64,000 bases of DNA from Streptomyces sp. AV19 (GTDB lineage Bacteria > Actinomycetota > Actinomycetes > Streptomycetales > Streptomycetaceae), in assembly GCF_015999245.1 (NCBI RefSeq), contig NZ_JAEAMR010000022.1, forward strand, positions 637,991 through 701,990, written 5' to 3'. Both the position numbers and the translations under genes were made by a program. Of the stretch, positions 33,648-42,230 are shown piece after piece. The notes under the pieces are model-generated. The model was not told where the DNA came from and did not search any database. It saw only the letters and a list, made by a program, of their open reading frames with translations. The stretch's first letter is position 1, and each line of letters opens with the position of its first letter.

Positions 33648-34307
33648 CTAATCGGTGAAGCCATACGACTCTGGGGTACACCAACGCTCGAACGGCCGGT
33701 CCAGGTAGTACCGTCCGTCGTCCCCCGGCAGCAGGGCGCGGGTCTCCCCGTTGCCCGGGTTGGACAGGCTCTCGAACTCCGCCACGGACCAGTGCAGCCA
33801 GCGCATGCAGAACAGCCTCATGGTCAGCCCGTGGGTGACCAGCAGGACGTTCGGCGGGTGCCGCGGGTCATCGAAGCTGCGCCACAGGCTCTCCAGGAAG
33901 GACCCGACGCGGTCGTAGACGTCGGCCCCGGACTCCCCCTGCGCGAAGCGGTAGAAGAAGTGGCCGTAGGCGTCCCGGCGGGCCTTCTGCCGGCGCACGT
34001 CCTCGCGGTCCTGCCAGTTCCCCCAGTCCTGTTCGCGCAGCCGCGGCTCCTCGCGGACCCTGACCCGGCGCGGGTCGAGGCCCAGGGCCCGGAAGGTCTG
34101 GTGGGTGCGGCGGTAGGGCGAGACGTACGCGGAGACCCGTTCGTCGCCGAAGAGCTCGCGCAGCCGGACCCCGGCCTCCTCGGCCTGGCGCCGGCCCAGG
34201 GGCGTCAGGCTCAGCGCGTGGTCGGGCTCGCGCTCGTAGACGGAATCGTCGACATTGCCCTCCGACTCTCCGTGCCGGAGGAGGACGATGCGCCGGGGCC
34301 GTGCCAT
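33648..34307 (-). CDS. Histidine phosphatase (phosphoglycerate mutase-like)
   Basis: 219 residues. IVLLRHGESEGN supplies the catalytic RHG histidine; YVSPYRRTHQT gives the conserved Arg; VLLVTHGLTMR carries the second histidine. The middle segment REQDWGNWQ is typical of phosphatase-type members. A cytosolic phosphomonoesterase is likely, with substrate unknown. It is divergent from the TetR gene and lies immediately upstream of the ADP-ribosylglycohydrolase gene. Confidence 0.88.
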   Translation of the reverse strand: MARPRRIVLLRHGESEGNVDDSVYEREPDHALSLTPLGRRQAEEAGVRLRELFGDERVSAYVSPYRRTHQTFRALGLDPRRVRVREEPRLREQDWGNWQDREDVRRQKARRDAYGHFFYRFAQGESGADVYDRVGSFLESLWRSFDDPRHPPNVLLVTHGLTMRLFCMRWLHWSVAEFESLSNPGNGETRALLPGDDGRYYLDRPFERWCTPESYGFTD

Positions 34308-34511
34308 GGCGCCACCCTAGGGCGTACCGGCCGATCACGCCCGGCCTCACCCCCTGCACCACGACCGCACCGCGCACACCGTGCGGCGCGACCACACCGT
34401 GCGCCACGACCGCCTCCCGCGCCACCGTCCCCCGCAGCAGCGCCAGCACCATCAGAACCAGCCGAGCGAACATGCGCCCTCCCCCGTCCGCACTCGACGA
34501 CCCGGCAATCA

Positions 34512-34531
34512 AACGCAACCACCGTCGCGTT
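34512..34531. promoter_or_regulatory. Possible operator before the TetR gene
   Basis: AACGC and GCGTT form an inverted repeat separated by 10 bp (AACGCAACCACCGTCGCGTT), 48 bp before the TTG start and inside the divergent promoter region. The size and place suit a TetR-family autoregulatory operator, but there is no direct evidence. Confidence 0.3.
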
Positions 34532-34578
34532 ACGATCAGGATGGCACACTCCACCGCCTAACACAACGGGAGTTGCAG

Positions 34579-35247
34579 TTGACTTCGGATGCCGAGTCCC
34601 CGAGAACGCCGGGCACCGTCCGGCCCGGCGGCCGCACCGCGCGTACCCGCGCCGCCGTCCGCGACGCCGTCCTCTCCGGACTGGTCGAGTACGGCTACCC
34701 GGGCCTCACCGTCGAATACGTCGCCGAGCACTCCGGCGTCCACAAGACCACCCTCTACCGGCGCTGGGGCGGCGTCGAGGGACTGGTGGCCGACGCCCTG
34801 GACCTGGCCGGCGAGGACACCTGGACCCCGCCGGACACCGGCTCCCTCCACGGCGACCTGACGGCCCTCGCCCGCGAAGTGCTCGACACCTTCGCCGACC
34901 CCGCCGCCGCGGCAGCACCGGCCGCCTTCGTCGCCGCCGCCTTCCAGTCCGAGCGCGCCGCCACCGCGCTCAGCGCCTTCTACGACGAACGCTTCGGCCG
35001 CTGCGCCCCGCTCGTCGAGCGCGCCGTCGCGCGGGGCGAGGCCCCGACCGGCACCGACGCGGGCGCCGTGGCGCGGGCCGTCAGCGCCCCGCTGTTCTTC
35101 CGGCTGTTCATCACCCGGGAGCCCCTCGACGAGGCCGCCGCCGACCAGGCCGTGGCGGCCGCACTCGCGGCCACCCGGGCGGGCGCCTTCACGGCGACAC
35201 CGCCGGAGCAGGACGGCACGACGACGCCGGACGGCACGACGCCCTGA
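34579..35247 (+). CDS. TetR-family transcriptional regulator (TTG start)
   Basis: 222 residues. No suitable ATG or GTG is placed next to a ribosome site; TTG at 34579 follows GGGAG by 6 nt and gives the expected N-terminus LTSDAESPRTPG. The helix-turn-helix is LTVEYVAEHSGVHKTTLYRR (about residues 44-63). The C-terminal ligand domain includes LFFRLFITREPL. It is divergent from the histidine phosphatase gene, a likely target besides itself. The extreme C-terminus is low-complexity (DGTTTPDGTTP) and runs into a direct-repeat tract at 35237-35276. Confidence 0.85.
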   Translation: MTSDAESPRTPGTVRPGGRTARTRAAVRDAVLSGLVEYGYPGLTVEYVAEHSGVHKTTLYRRWGGVEGLVADALDLAGEDTWTPPDTGSLHGDLTALAREVLDTFADPAAAAAPAAFVAAAFQSERAATALSAFYDERFGRCAPLVERAVARGEAPTGTDAGAVARAVSAPLFFRLFITREPLDEAAADQAVAAALAATRAGAFTATPPEQDGTTTPDGTTP

Positions 35248-35276
35248 AACCCGAAGACGACACCCTGAAACCCGAA
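35237..35276. repeat. Short direct repeats across the TetR stop codon
   Basis: CGACGCCCTGAAACCCGAA (35237-35255) recurs as CGACACCCTGAAACCCGAA (35258-35276), 18 of 19 identical with a 21-bp period. Repeats of GACGGCACGACG occur just before. It suggests slippage expansion at the gene end; the stop codon lies inside the first copy. Confidence 0.7.
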
Positions 35277-35330
35277 AGCGAACGGCACGACGACACCACG
35301 AAAAGACACGAAAAGAACGGAACCCGCCCC

Positions 35331-35936
35331 TCACACCGTCCACGCGGGATCTATCCCGACCACGTCGCCGGTGATCGCCTCGACGTCCGCCTCGGTCTGG
35401 GCCCGCAGTGCCAGGCGCTCCACCCGCTCCACCCGGTATTTGCCGTGCTCGGCCCCGGAATCCCACATCGACAGCACCAGGAATTCCGGGCCGGGCGCCT
35501 CGCCGAACAAACCGCGCAGCATTCCCGGAGAACCCGCCATCGCCGGGTTCCAGACCTTCTCCTGCATCAGCCGGAAGTGTTCCTCCCGATCCGCGCGGAC
35601 CCGGCAGTGGGCCACCCGCACCACGTCCGCGTCGGTGAATTGCGGACTGAATCCCACCTTGACGTCGAAACGGTGCTCGAAGAGCCGCACTTGGGCATTC
35701 CTGTACGTGCCGGCCTGCGCGGCCGCCAGCCTGTCGTGCGAGCGCGCCATGAAGGAGTCGTAAAAGGCCCGGCTCTCCCAGAAGTTGAAGAGGTGCGCCA
35801 CATCATGGCGGCCCCGGCTCCATCCTCCCCCCTGCCCCCGGAATCCCGGCTCGCCCAGCAATCCCGCCCATTTCCGCTGCCCCCGTTCGAAACCGCGGCG
35901 GTCCACCACGGTGCAGCGGATCCACTTGACCAGCAC
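35331..35936 (-). CDS. DUF4937 domain-containing protein
   Basis: 201 residues beginning MLVKWIRCTVVDRRGFERGQ, the start typical of DUF4937/YdbC-like proteins, with AHLFNFWESRAFYDSFM. The C-terminal half has a second similar segment (RVAHCRVRADREEHFRLM and FLVLSMWDS), so it looks like two ferredoxin-like dimeric alpha/beta-barrel repeats as in small monooxygenase-like proteins. No cofactor site was recognised and the function is unknown. Convergent with the TetR gene. Confidence 0.75.
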   Translation of the reverse strand: MLVKWIRCTVVDRRGFERGQRKWAGLLGEPGFRGQGGGWSRGRHDVAHLFNFWESRAFYDSFMARSHDRLAAAQAGTYRNAQVRLFEHRFDVKVGFSPQFTDADVVRVAHCRVRADREEHFRLMQEKVWNPAMAGSPGMLRGLFGEAPGPEFLVLSMWDSGAEHGKYRVERVERLALRAQTEADVEAITGDVVGIDPAWTV

Positions 35937-36417
35937 CGGGCCATCGTACGGTGCGCACAGTGGCGCGCATCACGTACGCGAGGAGTCCACCCGGCCGGGC
36001 GTCGCCGCGCCGCCGCAGGCCGGCCCGCTCCCGAACCACTCCGCCGACAACTCGCGCAACTCCCCTTCCCCGGCTTACCGTTCGGCGGCCGAACCCCCGG
36101 GGCGCACAACCGGCAGCACCGAGCCCGTGAGCGTCCTTCGCACACCCGACTCCGTCTTCTGTACCACCGCCCACGAGACGAACGGGGAAACTCGCGTGCG
36201 CCGAGATGCGGCGGTCCGCCCCCGCACCCGGCGGCCGGGACGACGGCACCGGGCGTCCGGCCGCGGCCCCTCACCCGGCCCTGTACACATAAGGCGCGTA
36301 CCCGGGCCGGCGCTCCCGCCATTCCACACGGACTCGATCATTCCGCGCACGCCCGCCCGAATCCGCGTCACCCATGTCATATGGCTTGTATCCGGGGTCA
36401 CTTGCTAGCCTCGGCCC
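35937..36417. other. 481-bp intergenic region with no gene seen
   Basis: It lies between the divergent DUF4937 and VOC genes. Frames here lack the codon-position GC bias of the neighbours. The right end probably holds the VOC promoter: TAGCCT lies 6 bp before the ATG. Confidence 0.5.
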
Positions 36418-36840
36418 ATGAACGTCCTTTACCCGCGCCTGCTCGTGGAAGACTTCGAAACCTCCACCCGGTTCTGGGAAGCGGCACTCCGCGATCTGCT
36501 CGGCATAGCGCCCGTCAAAATCCTTCCGGAGGACGGCTACGCCAAGTGGGCCGTCGGCGACGAGGCCCTTCTGGTCGTCTTCACGCGCTCCGCCATCACC
36601 GAGGTCATCGGCACCGCCGGCCTGCCCTCCCCCGCCGCGGCCCAGGACGCGGCGATGCTGGCCCTGCCGGTGCAGGACGTCGAGGCCGCCTGCGCCGTGC
36701 TCGTCCGCCACGGCGCCACCGTGCTGGCCCCGGCGCGGGACCGCCCGGAGTGGGGCGCCGGCCTGCGCACCGGTCATCTGCGGGCGCCCGACGGGACGTT
36801 GATCGAGCTCCAGTCGTACGCGGAGTCCCGGCCGTCCTGA
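36418..36840 (+). CDS. VOC (glyoxalase/bleomycin-resistance fold) protein
   Basis: 140 residues, the usual single-domain VOC length with two beta-alpha-beta-beta-beta units: LYPRLLVEDFETSTRFWEAA at the start and AMLALPVQDVEAACAVLVRH in the middle, ending in LRAPDGTLIELQ. Possible metal or ligand residues near the end include the Glu in LIELQ. The function could be a dioxygenase, isomerase or binding protein. There is no ribosome site; TAGCCT sits 6 nt before the ATG, which fits a leaderless transcript. Confidence 0.82.
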   Translation: MNVLYPRLLVEDFETSTRFWEAALRDLLGIAPVKILPEDGYAKWAVGDEALLVVFTRSAITEVIGTAGLPSPAAAQDAAMLALPVQDVEAACAVLVRHGATVLAPARDRPEWGAGLRTGHLRAPDGTLIELQSYAESRPS

Positions 36841-36895
36841 ACCACAAGCGGACCACGAACCCCCGGGGAAACGAGGAACGCCCCCGAAAACACCG

Positions 36896-36932
36896 CAGGG
36901 CGGTGGCGCCGGAAACCGGCACCACCGCCCTG
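36896..36932. terminator. Bidirectional hairpin between VOC gene and nrdJ
   Basis: A 17-bp stem (left arm starts CAGGGCGGTGG, one mismatch) around an AAA loop fills the 103-bp gap between converging genes. Its position serves both strands. Confidence 0.8.
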
Positions 36933-36943
36933 ACCGGCTGCGA

Positions 36944-39817
36944 TCAGCTGCAGCCGCTGGTCGAGCCGCAACCCTCGCACAGGTAGCAGCTGCCCGCGCG
37001 GCGCATCTTCGTGCCGCAGGAGAAGCACAGCGGCGCGTCGGCGTTGAGCCCCAGCTGCATCTCCATCAGTTCGGTGGAGTTGTGGGGCTGCTTCGGGGCC
37101 GGGACGGCGGCCGCGGGACGCTCCTGGACCTCGGCCTTCGGGGCCTCGACCTGGCGCGGAGCGGACTGGGCCAGGCCCTCGACGTCCATGTCCTCGTCGG
37201 CCGGCTCGTACGAACCGGTGTCCAGGTGGCGCTGACGCTCCTCGGCGGAGTGGATGCCGAGCGCCGAACGGGTCTCGAACGGCAGGAAGTCCAGCGCCAG
37301 GCGGCGGAAGATGTAGTCGACGATCGACTGCGCCATCCGCACGTCCGGGTCGTCGGTCATGCCGGCCGGCTCGAAGCGCATGTTGGTGAACTTCGAGACG
37401 TAGGTCTCCAGCGGCACGCCGTACTGCAGGCCCACCGAGACGGCGATGGAGAAGGCGTCCATCATGCCCGCGAGGGTCGAGCCCTGCTTGGACATCTTCA
37501 GGAAGACCTCGCCCAGACCGTCGTCCGGGTAGGAGTTGGCGGTCATGTAGCCCTCGGCGCCGCCGACCGTGAAGGAGGTGGTGATGCCGGGACGACCCTT
37601 CGGGAGGCGCTTGCGGACCGGGCGGTACTCGACCACCTTCTCCGCCGCGACGGGAACGACCTCGGCCTTCTTCTCCTCCTCCTTCTTCTTGGCGGAGAGC
37701 GGCTGGCCGACCTTGCAGTTGTCGCGGTAGATCGCGAGGGCCTTCAGGCCCATCTTCCAGCCCTCGAAGTAGACCTCCTCGACCTCCTCGACGGTGGCCG
37801 TCTCGGGCAGGTTCACGGTCTTGGAGATCGCGCCGGAGAGGAAGGGCTGCGCGGCGGCCATCATGCGCACATGGCCCATGGCCGAGATCGCCCGCTCGCC
37901 CATGGCGCAGTCGAAGACCTCGTAGTGCTCGGGCTTCAGGCCCGGGGCGTCGATCACGTTGCCGTGCTCGGCGATGTGGGCGACGATCGCCTCGACCTGC
38001 TCGGCCTGGTAGCCGAGGCGCTTGAGGGCCTTGGGGACCGTGTTGTTCACGATCTGCATCGAGCCGCCGCCGACGAGCTTCTTGAACTTGACCAGGGCCA
38101 GGTCCGGCTCGACGCCCGTGGTGTCGCAGTCCATCATCAGGCCGATGGTGCCGGTCGGGGCCAGCACCGACGCCTGGGCGTTGCGGAAGCCGTTCTTCCC
38201 GCCGAGGCGGATGACGTCCTGCCACGCCTCGGTGGCCGCGGCCCAGACCGGGTTGTCCAGGTCGTCCATGCGCTTGGCGGCCGCGTTGGCGTCCGCGTGC
38301 TGCTTCATGACGCGCTGGTGGGCCTCGGCGTTGCGGGCGTAACCGTCGTACGGACCGACGATCGCGGCCAGCTCGGCCGAGCGGCGGTAGGAAGTGCCGG
38401 TCATCAGCGAGGTGATGGCGCCGGCCAGGGCCCGGCCGCCCTCGCTGTCGTAGGCGTGGCCGGTGGCCATCAGCAGGGCGCCGAGGTTGGCGTAGCCGAT
38501 GCCCAGCTGGCGGAAGGCGCGGGTGGTCTCGCCGATCTTCTCGGTCGGGAAGTCGGCGAAGCAGATGGAGATGTCCATCGCCGTGATGACCAGCTCGACG
38601 ACCTTGGCGAAGCGCTCGGCGTCGAACGACTGGTGGCCCTGGTCGTCGGCGCGGAGGAACTTCATCAGGTTCAGGGAGGCGAGGTTGCACGAGGAGTTGT
38701 CCAGGTGCATGTACTCGCTGCACGGGTTGGACGCGGTGATCCGGCCCGACTCCGGCGAGGTGTGCCAGTGGTTGATGGTGTCGTCGTACTGGATGCCGGG
38801 GTCGGCGCAGGCCCAGGCGGCCTCGGCCATCTTGCGGAAGAGCGCCTTGGCGTCGACCTCCTCGATGACCTCACCGGACAGGCGGGAGCGCAGCCCGAAC
38901 TTCGACGCGGTCTCGACGGCCTTCATGAACTCGTCGTTGACGCGGACGGAGTTGTTGGCGTTCTGGTACTGGACGGAGGTGATGTCGTCGCCGCCCAGGT
39001 CCATGTCGAACCCGGCGTCGCGCAGGGCTCGGACCTTCTCCTCCTCCTTCACCTTGGTGTCGATGAAGGCCTCGACGTCCGGGTGGTCCACGTCGAGGAC
39101 GACCATCTTGGCCGCGCGGCGGGTGGCGCCGCCCGACTTGATCGTTCCGGCGGACGCGTCGGCGCCGCGCATGAAGGAGACCGGGCCGGAGGCGTTGCCG
39201 CCGGAGGAGAGCAGCTCCTTGGAGGAACGGATGCGGGAGAGGTTCAGGCCGGCGCCGGAGCCGCCCTTGAAGATCATCCCCTCTTCCTTGTACCAGTCGA
39301 GGATCGACTCCATGGAGTCGTCGACGGAGAGGATGAAGCAGGCGGAGACCTGCTGCGGCTGGGCGGTGCCGACGTTGAACCAGACCGGCGAGTTGAAGCT
39401 GAAGACCTGGTGCAGCAGGGCGTAGGTCAGCTCGTGGTCGAAGATCTCGGCGTCCGCCGGGGAGGCGAAGTACCCGTGCTCCTCACCGGCCTTGCGGTAG
39501 GTGCTCACCACGCGGTCGATCAGCTGCTTGAGACCGGACTCGCGCTCGGGGGAGCCGACGGCGCCCCGGAAGTACTTGCTGGTGACGATGTTGACCGCGT
39601 TCACCGACCAGAAGTCGGGGAACTCGACGCCGCGCTGCTCGAAGTTGATGGAGCCGTCACGCCAGTTGGTCATGACGACGTCACGACGCTCCCAGACCAC
39701 CTCGTCGTACGGGTGCACGCCGGGGGTGGTGTGGACGCGTTCGATGCGCAGACCCTTGCCGCCCTTGTTCCCCTTGGAGCGGGAACCTCGTGCCGGGCCG
39801 CTCGTCGTCTCTGTCAT
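36944..39817 (-). CDS. nrdJ: Adenosylcobalamin-dependent (class II) ribonucleotide reductase
   Basis: 957 residues from the ATG at 39817, preceded by GGGAGG. The sequence has the class II layout: ACFILSVDDSM (about 155), NPCSEYMHLDNSSCNL in the central barrel with the conserved Cys and acidic residues, APTGTIGLMMDCDTTGVEPD, and a C-terminal cysteine cluster CFSCGTKMRRAGSCYLCEGC. It reduces ribonucleotides to deoxyribonucleotides using an adenosylcobalamin radical and works without oxygen. It lies 115 bp after nrdR and is probably cotranscribed under NrdR control. A convergent hairpin follows. Confidence 0.96.
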   Translation of the reverse strand: MTETTSGPARGSRSKGNKGGKGLRIERVHTTPGVHPYDEVVWERRDVVMTNWRDGSINFEQRGVEFPDFWSVNAVNIVTSKYFRGAVGSPERESGLKQLIDRVVSTYRKAGEEHGYFASPADAEIFDHELTYALLHQVFSFNSPVWFNVGTAQPQQVSACFILSVDDSMESILDWYKEEGMIFKGGSGAGLNLSRIRSSKELLSSGGNASGPVSFMRGADASAGTIKSGGATRRAAKMVVLDVDHPDVEAFIDTKVKEEEKVRALRDAGFDMDLGGDDITSVQYQNANNSVRVNDEFMKAVETASKFGLRSRLSGEVIEEVDAKALFRKMAEAAWACADPGIQYDDTINHWHTSPESGRITASNPCSEYMHLDNSSCNLASLNLMKFLRADDQGHQSFDAERFAKVVELVITAMDISICFADFPTEKIGETTRAFRQLGIGYANLGALLMATGHAYDSEGGRALAGAITSLMTGTSYRRSAELAAIVGPYDGYARNAEAHQRVMKQHADANAAAKRMDDLDNPVWAAATEAWQDVIRLGGKNGFRNAQASVLAPTGTIGLMMDCDTTGVEPDLALVKFKKLVGGGSMQIVNNTVPKALKRLGYQAEQVEAIVAHIAEHGNVIDAPGLKPEHYEVFDCAMGERAISAMGHVRMMAAAQPFLSGAISKTVNLPETATVEEVEEVYFEGWKMGLKALAIYRDNCKVGQPLSAKKKEEEKKAEVVPVAAEKVVEYRPVRKRLPKGRPGITTSFTVGGAEGYMTANSYPDDGLGEVFLKMSKQGSTLAGMMDAFSIAVSVGLQYGVPLETYVSKFTNMRFEPAGMTDDPDVRMAQSIVDYIFRRLALDFLPFETRSALGIHSAEERQRHLDTGSYEPADEDMDVEGLAQSAPRQVEAPKAEVQERPAAAVPAPKQPHNSTELMEMQLGLNADAPLCFSCGTKMRRAGSCYLCEGCGSTSGCS

Positions 39818-39932
39818 GCCGCCTCCCTCTACCGGGCAAAACGCCCTTGTGCGCACATTTCTTCCATGGCGCGATGTGTGTCTTTCACCCGGGTGCGCAC
39901 GGGGCGCACCGGGTAGGTCTGATGTGTCGCCG

Positions 39933-40487
39933 CTAGTCGACGGCCGCGGCGGGCGCGGGGACTTCGAGGTCCCCGCCGCGTCCGCCGGCGTGCTGCGCGG
40001 GCCCGTCCCGGCCCTCCCGGCCCGTCCCGCCGGTGGCGCCGGGGATGCTGTCGCGCAGTTCCGCGACGGCGGCCTCGAAGTCCTCGAGCGAGTCGAACGC
40101 CTGGTACACGGACGCGAAGCGCAGGTAGGCCACGAGGTCGAGGTCCTTGAGCGGGCCGAGTATGGCCAGCCCGACGTCGTGCGTGGTGAGCTCGGCGCTG
40201 CCGGTGGCGCGCACGGCCTCCTCGACCCGCTGGCCGAGCAGGGCCAGGGCGTCCTCCGTCACGGGCCGTCCCTGACACGCCTTCCGCACACCGGAGATGA
40301 CCTTGGTGCGGCTGAAGGGTTCGGTGACCCCGCTGCGCTTGATCACCATCAGTGACGCGGTCTCGACCGTCGTGAACCGCCGGGAGCAGTCGGGGCACTG
40401 GCGGCGCCGCCGGATCGAGCAGCCGTCGTCCGTGGTCCGGCTGTCGACGACCCTGCTGTCGGGGTGCCTGCAGAAGGGGCAGTGCAT
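39933..40487 (-). CDS. nrdR: NrdR transcriptional repressor of ribonucleotide reductase genes
   Basis: 184 residues; the ATG at 40487 follows GGAG. The N-terminal zinc ribbon has Cys3, Cys6, Cys31 and Cys34 (MHCPFC and RQCPDC). It is followed by an ATP-cone domain (VIKRSGVTEPFSRTKVISGV), which senses ATP/dATP. It binds NrdR boxes and represses nrd operons. The last 35 residues are a Gly/Ala-rich tail longer than in many homologues. It is the first gene of nrdR-nrdJ, and two NrdR boxes lie 170-220 bp upstream, so it is probably autoregulated. Confidence 0.96.
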   Translation of the reverse strand: MHCPFCRHPDSRVVDSRTTDDGCSIRRRRQCPDCSRRFTTVETASLMVIKRSGVTEPFSRTKVISGVRKACQGRPVTEDALALLGQRVEEAVRATGSAELTTHDVGLAILGPLKDLDLVAYLRFASVYQAFDSLEDFEAAVAELRDSIPGATGGTGREGRDGPAQHAGGRGGDLEVPAPAAAVD

Positions 40488-40659
40488 GGCTCTCCACCCT
40501 CCTTCTTCACCCTCGGATGACCCGCGAGGAGCCCGACCCGGGAACCTCGGGAAAACTGTGCACGATCCGCGGCTTCGGCCGGCCTGGCGACAGGCTCCTC
40601 GAAGCAGTCCCCAAGCATAGGCGATGGCCACGGGTGGGGATGACCGGGATCGGTCACCG

Positions 40660-40707
40660 ACCACAACTTGTGGGCGGCGCAGGCCATCAAACCACTAGAT
40701 CTGGTGT
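40660..40707. promoter_or_regulatory. Two NrdR boxes upstream of nrdR-nrdJ
   Basis: ACCACAACTTGTGG (40660-40673) and ACCACTAGATCTGGTGT (40691-40707) are both near-palindromic sites of the NrdR type. Their centres are about 32 bp apart, roughly three helical turns, the arrangement known for NrdR-controlled promoters. The 655-bp region between nrdR and lexA (40488-41142) otherwise shows only the LexA box. No cobalamin riboswitch was seen. Confidence 0.82.
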
Positions 40708-41065
40708 CCGGCGACCAAGCGGGCCCGACGCGTGTCGCGCGGCGGCCGCCGCGCGGAACCGCTGGAGAGCCTACGCGAGGGGCGCGGTGGCGGCCCCACG
40801 GGGCCGTGGATGACACACTGGTGGCCCGCACGCGCGGCGGAGGGCGGGCCGCGGCACCGTCCGCCGTCGATCACCGCCTCCACATATCCGGCCCGGCGAT
40901 CCCGGGACCGGATCCCGGGCGGGCCCTCGGAATTGCGGGAAAAACGTCGGGCGCGGCGACCGAATTCACGGGAACGGTGCCGGACGGAGACAGGAACGAG
41001 CGAAATTGATCTTCGCTCGTACACCCTCCGAGCTGATCACGTCAGCGAATCGGCGATATTTCACT

Positions 41066-41079
41066 CGAACGTGTGTTTG
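41066..41079. promoter_or_regulatory. SOS (LexA) box upstream of lexA
   Basis: CGAACGTGTGTTTG fits the Gram-positive/actinobacterial LexA site GAAC-N4-GTTC with one change (GTTT). It lies 64 bp before the lexA start, so lexA is presumably autoregulated and induced by DNA damage. Confidence 0.88.
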
Positions 41080-41142
41080 GCGCAACCTTTCGAAAGCAAC
41101 TACCGTTGTCCAGCTAGGGAGAACATTTCGAGAGGGGCCGAC

Positions 41143-41928
41143 GTGACCACCACCGCAAACAGCGCCACCATCACCGCCCAGGACCGCTCCCAGAACCGAC
41201 TCGACCAGACACACCCGATGAACGATTCAGCCATGAACGCCGAGGGGCAGAAGCCGGCCCGCTCGCTCCCCGGCCGCCCACCGGGGATCCGCGCGGACAG
41301 CTCCGGCCTCACCGACCGGCAGCGACGCGTGATCGAGGTCATCCGGGACTCCGTCCAGCGGCGCGGCTACCCACCGTCCATGCGCGAGATCGGGCAGGCC
41401 GTCGGGCTCTCCAGCACCTCCTCCGTGGCGCACCAGCTGATGGCGCTGGAGCGCAAGGGCTTCCTCCGCCGCGACCCGCACCGCCCCCGCGCCTACGAGG
41501 TGCGCGGCTCCGACCAGCCCAGCTCCCAGCCCACGGACACCACCGGCAAACCGGCCGCCTCCTACGTGCCCCTGGTCGGCCGGATCGCGGCCGGCGGCCC
41601 GATCCTCGCCGAGGAGTCCGTCGAGGACGTCTTCCCCCTCCCCCGCCAGCTGGTGGGCGACGGCGAGCTGTTCGTCCTCAAGGTGGTCGGCGACTCCATG
41701 ATCGAGGCGGCCATCTGCGACGGGGACTGGGTGACCGTCCGCCGCCAGCCCGTCGCGGAGAACGGCGACATCGTGGCCGCCATGCTCGACGGGGAGGCCA
41801 CGGTCAAGCGCTTCCGGCGCGAGGACGGCCACGTCTGGCTCCTCCCGCACAACGCCGCCTACCAGCCGATTCCCGGCGACGAGGCCACGATCCTCGGCAA
41901 GGTCGTGGCGGTGCTGCGGCGGGTGTGA
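41143..41928 (+). CDS. lexA: LexA SOS repressor / self-cleaving protease
   Basis: 261 residues. The GTG at 41143 follows GAGGGG by 5 nt and gives VTTTANSATITAQDRSQ. After a 45-residue N-terminal extension, a winged helix (GLTDRQRRVIEVIRDS, MREIGQAVGLSS) binds SOS boxes. The protease domain has the cleavage bond Ala150-Gly151 in IAAGGP, catalytic Ser185 in GDSM and Lys222 in TVKRF, spaced 37 residues apart as in other LexA proteins. It is inactivated by RecA-stimulated self-cleavage. Divergent from nrdR; convergent with the DinG-like gene. Confidence 0.96.
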   Translation: MTTTANSATITAQDRSQNRLDQTHPMNDSAMNAEGQKPARSLPGRPPGIRADSSGLTDRQRRVIEVIRDSVQRRGYPPSMREIGQAVGLSSTSSVAHQLMALERKGFLRRDPHRPRAYEVRGSDQPSSQPTDTTGKPAASYVPLVGRIAAGGPILAEESVEDVFPLPRQLVGDGELFVLKVVGDSMIEAAICDGDWVTVRRQPVAENGDIVAAMLDGEATVKRFRREDGHVWLLPHNAAYQPIPGDEATILGKVVAVLRRV

Positions 41929-42230
41929 CGCGCCGCGTCGCCGCCGGCGGCGGGCCCCGGGACCTCTGCGCCGGTTCCGGGGCCTCGTGCCGCCCGAACA
42001 GCTTCTTCGCCGGGCGCGTCGGCACCGGGTGCCGCGCCCGGCCCCACGACGTCCCGGAAGCCCCGCGAAACCCGGGCGGCCCGCGAAACCCGGGACAACC
42101 GGCCGAATCCCGTAACGCTATTCCCGTCGGCCCCGTCACCGGCACGGCCGGTTCCGGCCACCGCGCATTGCCCGCCGAGTTATGCGTCCGGCGCATTGCG
42201 AAAGGAAATGGCCGCCGCCCGGCCCGGGGC
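41929..42230. other. 302-bp gap between convergent lexA and dinG
   Basis: No gene is seen. CCGCGAAACCCGGG occurs twice (42063-42076 and 42081-42094) as a direct repeat with an 18-bp period. GC-rich inverted segments could terminate both genes, but none is decisive. Confidence 0.5.

Noticed and set aside
34301..34561. Plus-strand frame before the TetR gene
   Set aside because: It is a Thr/Pro/Arg-rich low-complexity frame in the divergent promoter region, not supported by a ribosome site.
37082..39916. A 944-codon plus-strand frame opposite nrdJ
   Set aside because: Entirely antisense to nrdJ, with low-complexity Val/Asp/Leu/Gly composition and no motif.
40488..41142. Cobalamin riboswitch before the B12-dependent reductase operon
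   Set aside because: Looked for the conserved B12-box region and surrounding helices; nothing convincing. NrdR boxes explain control.
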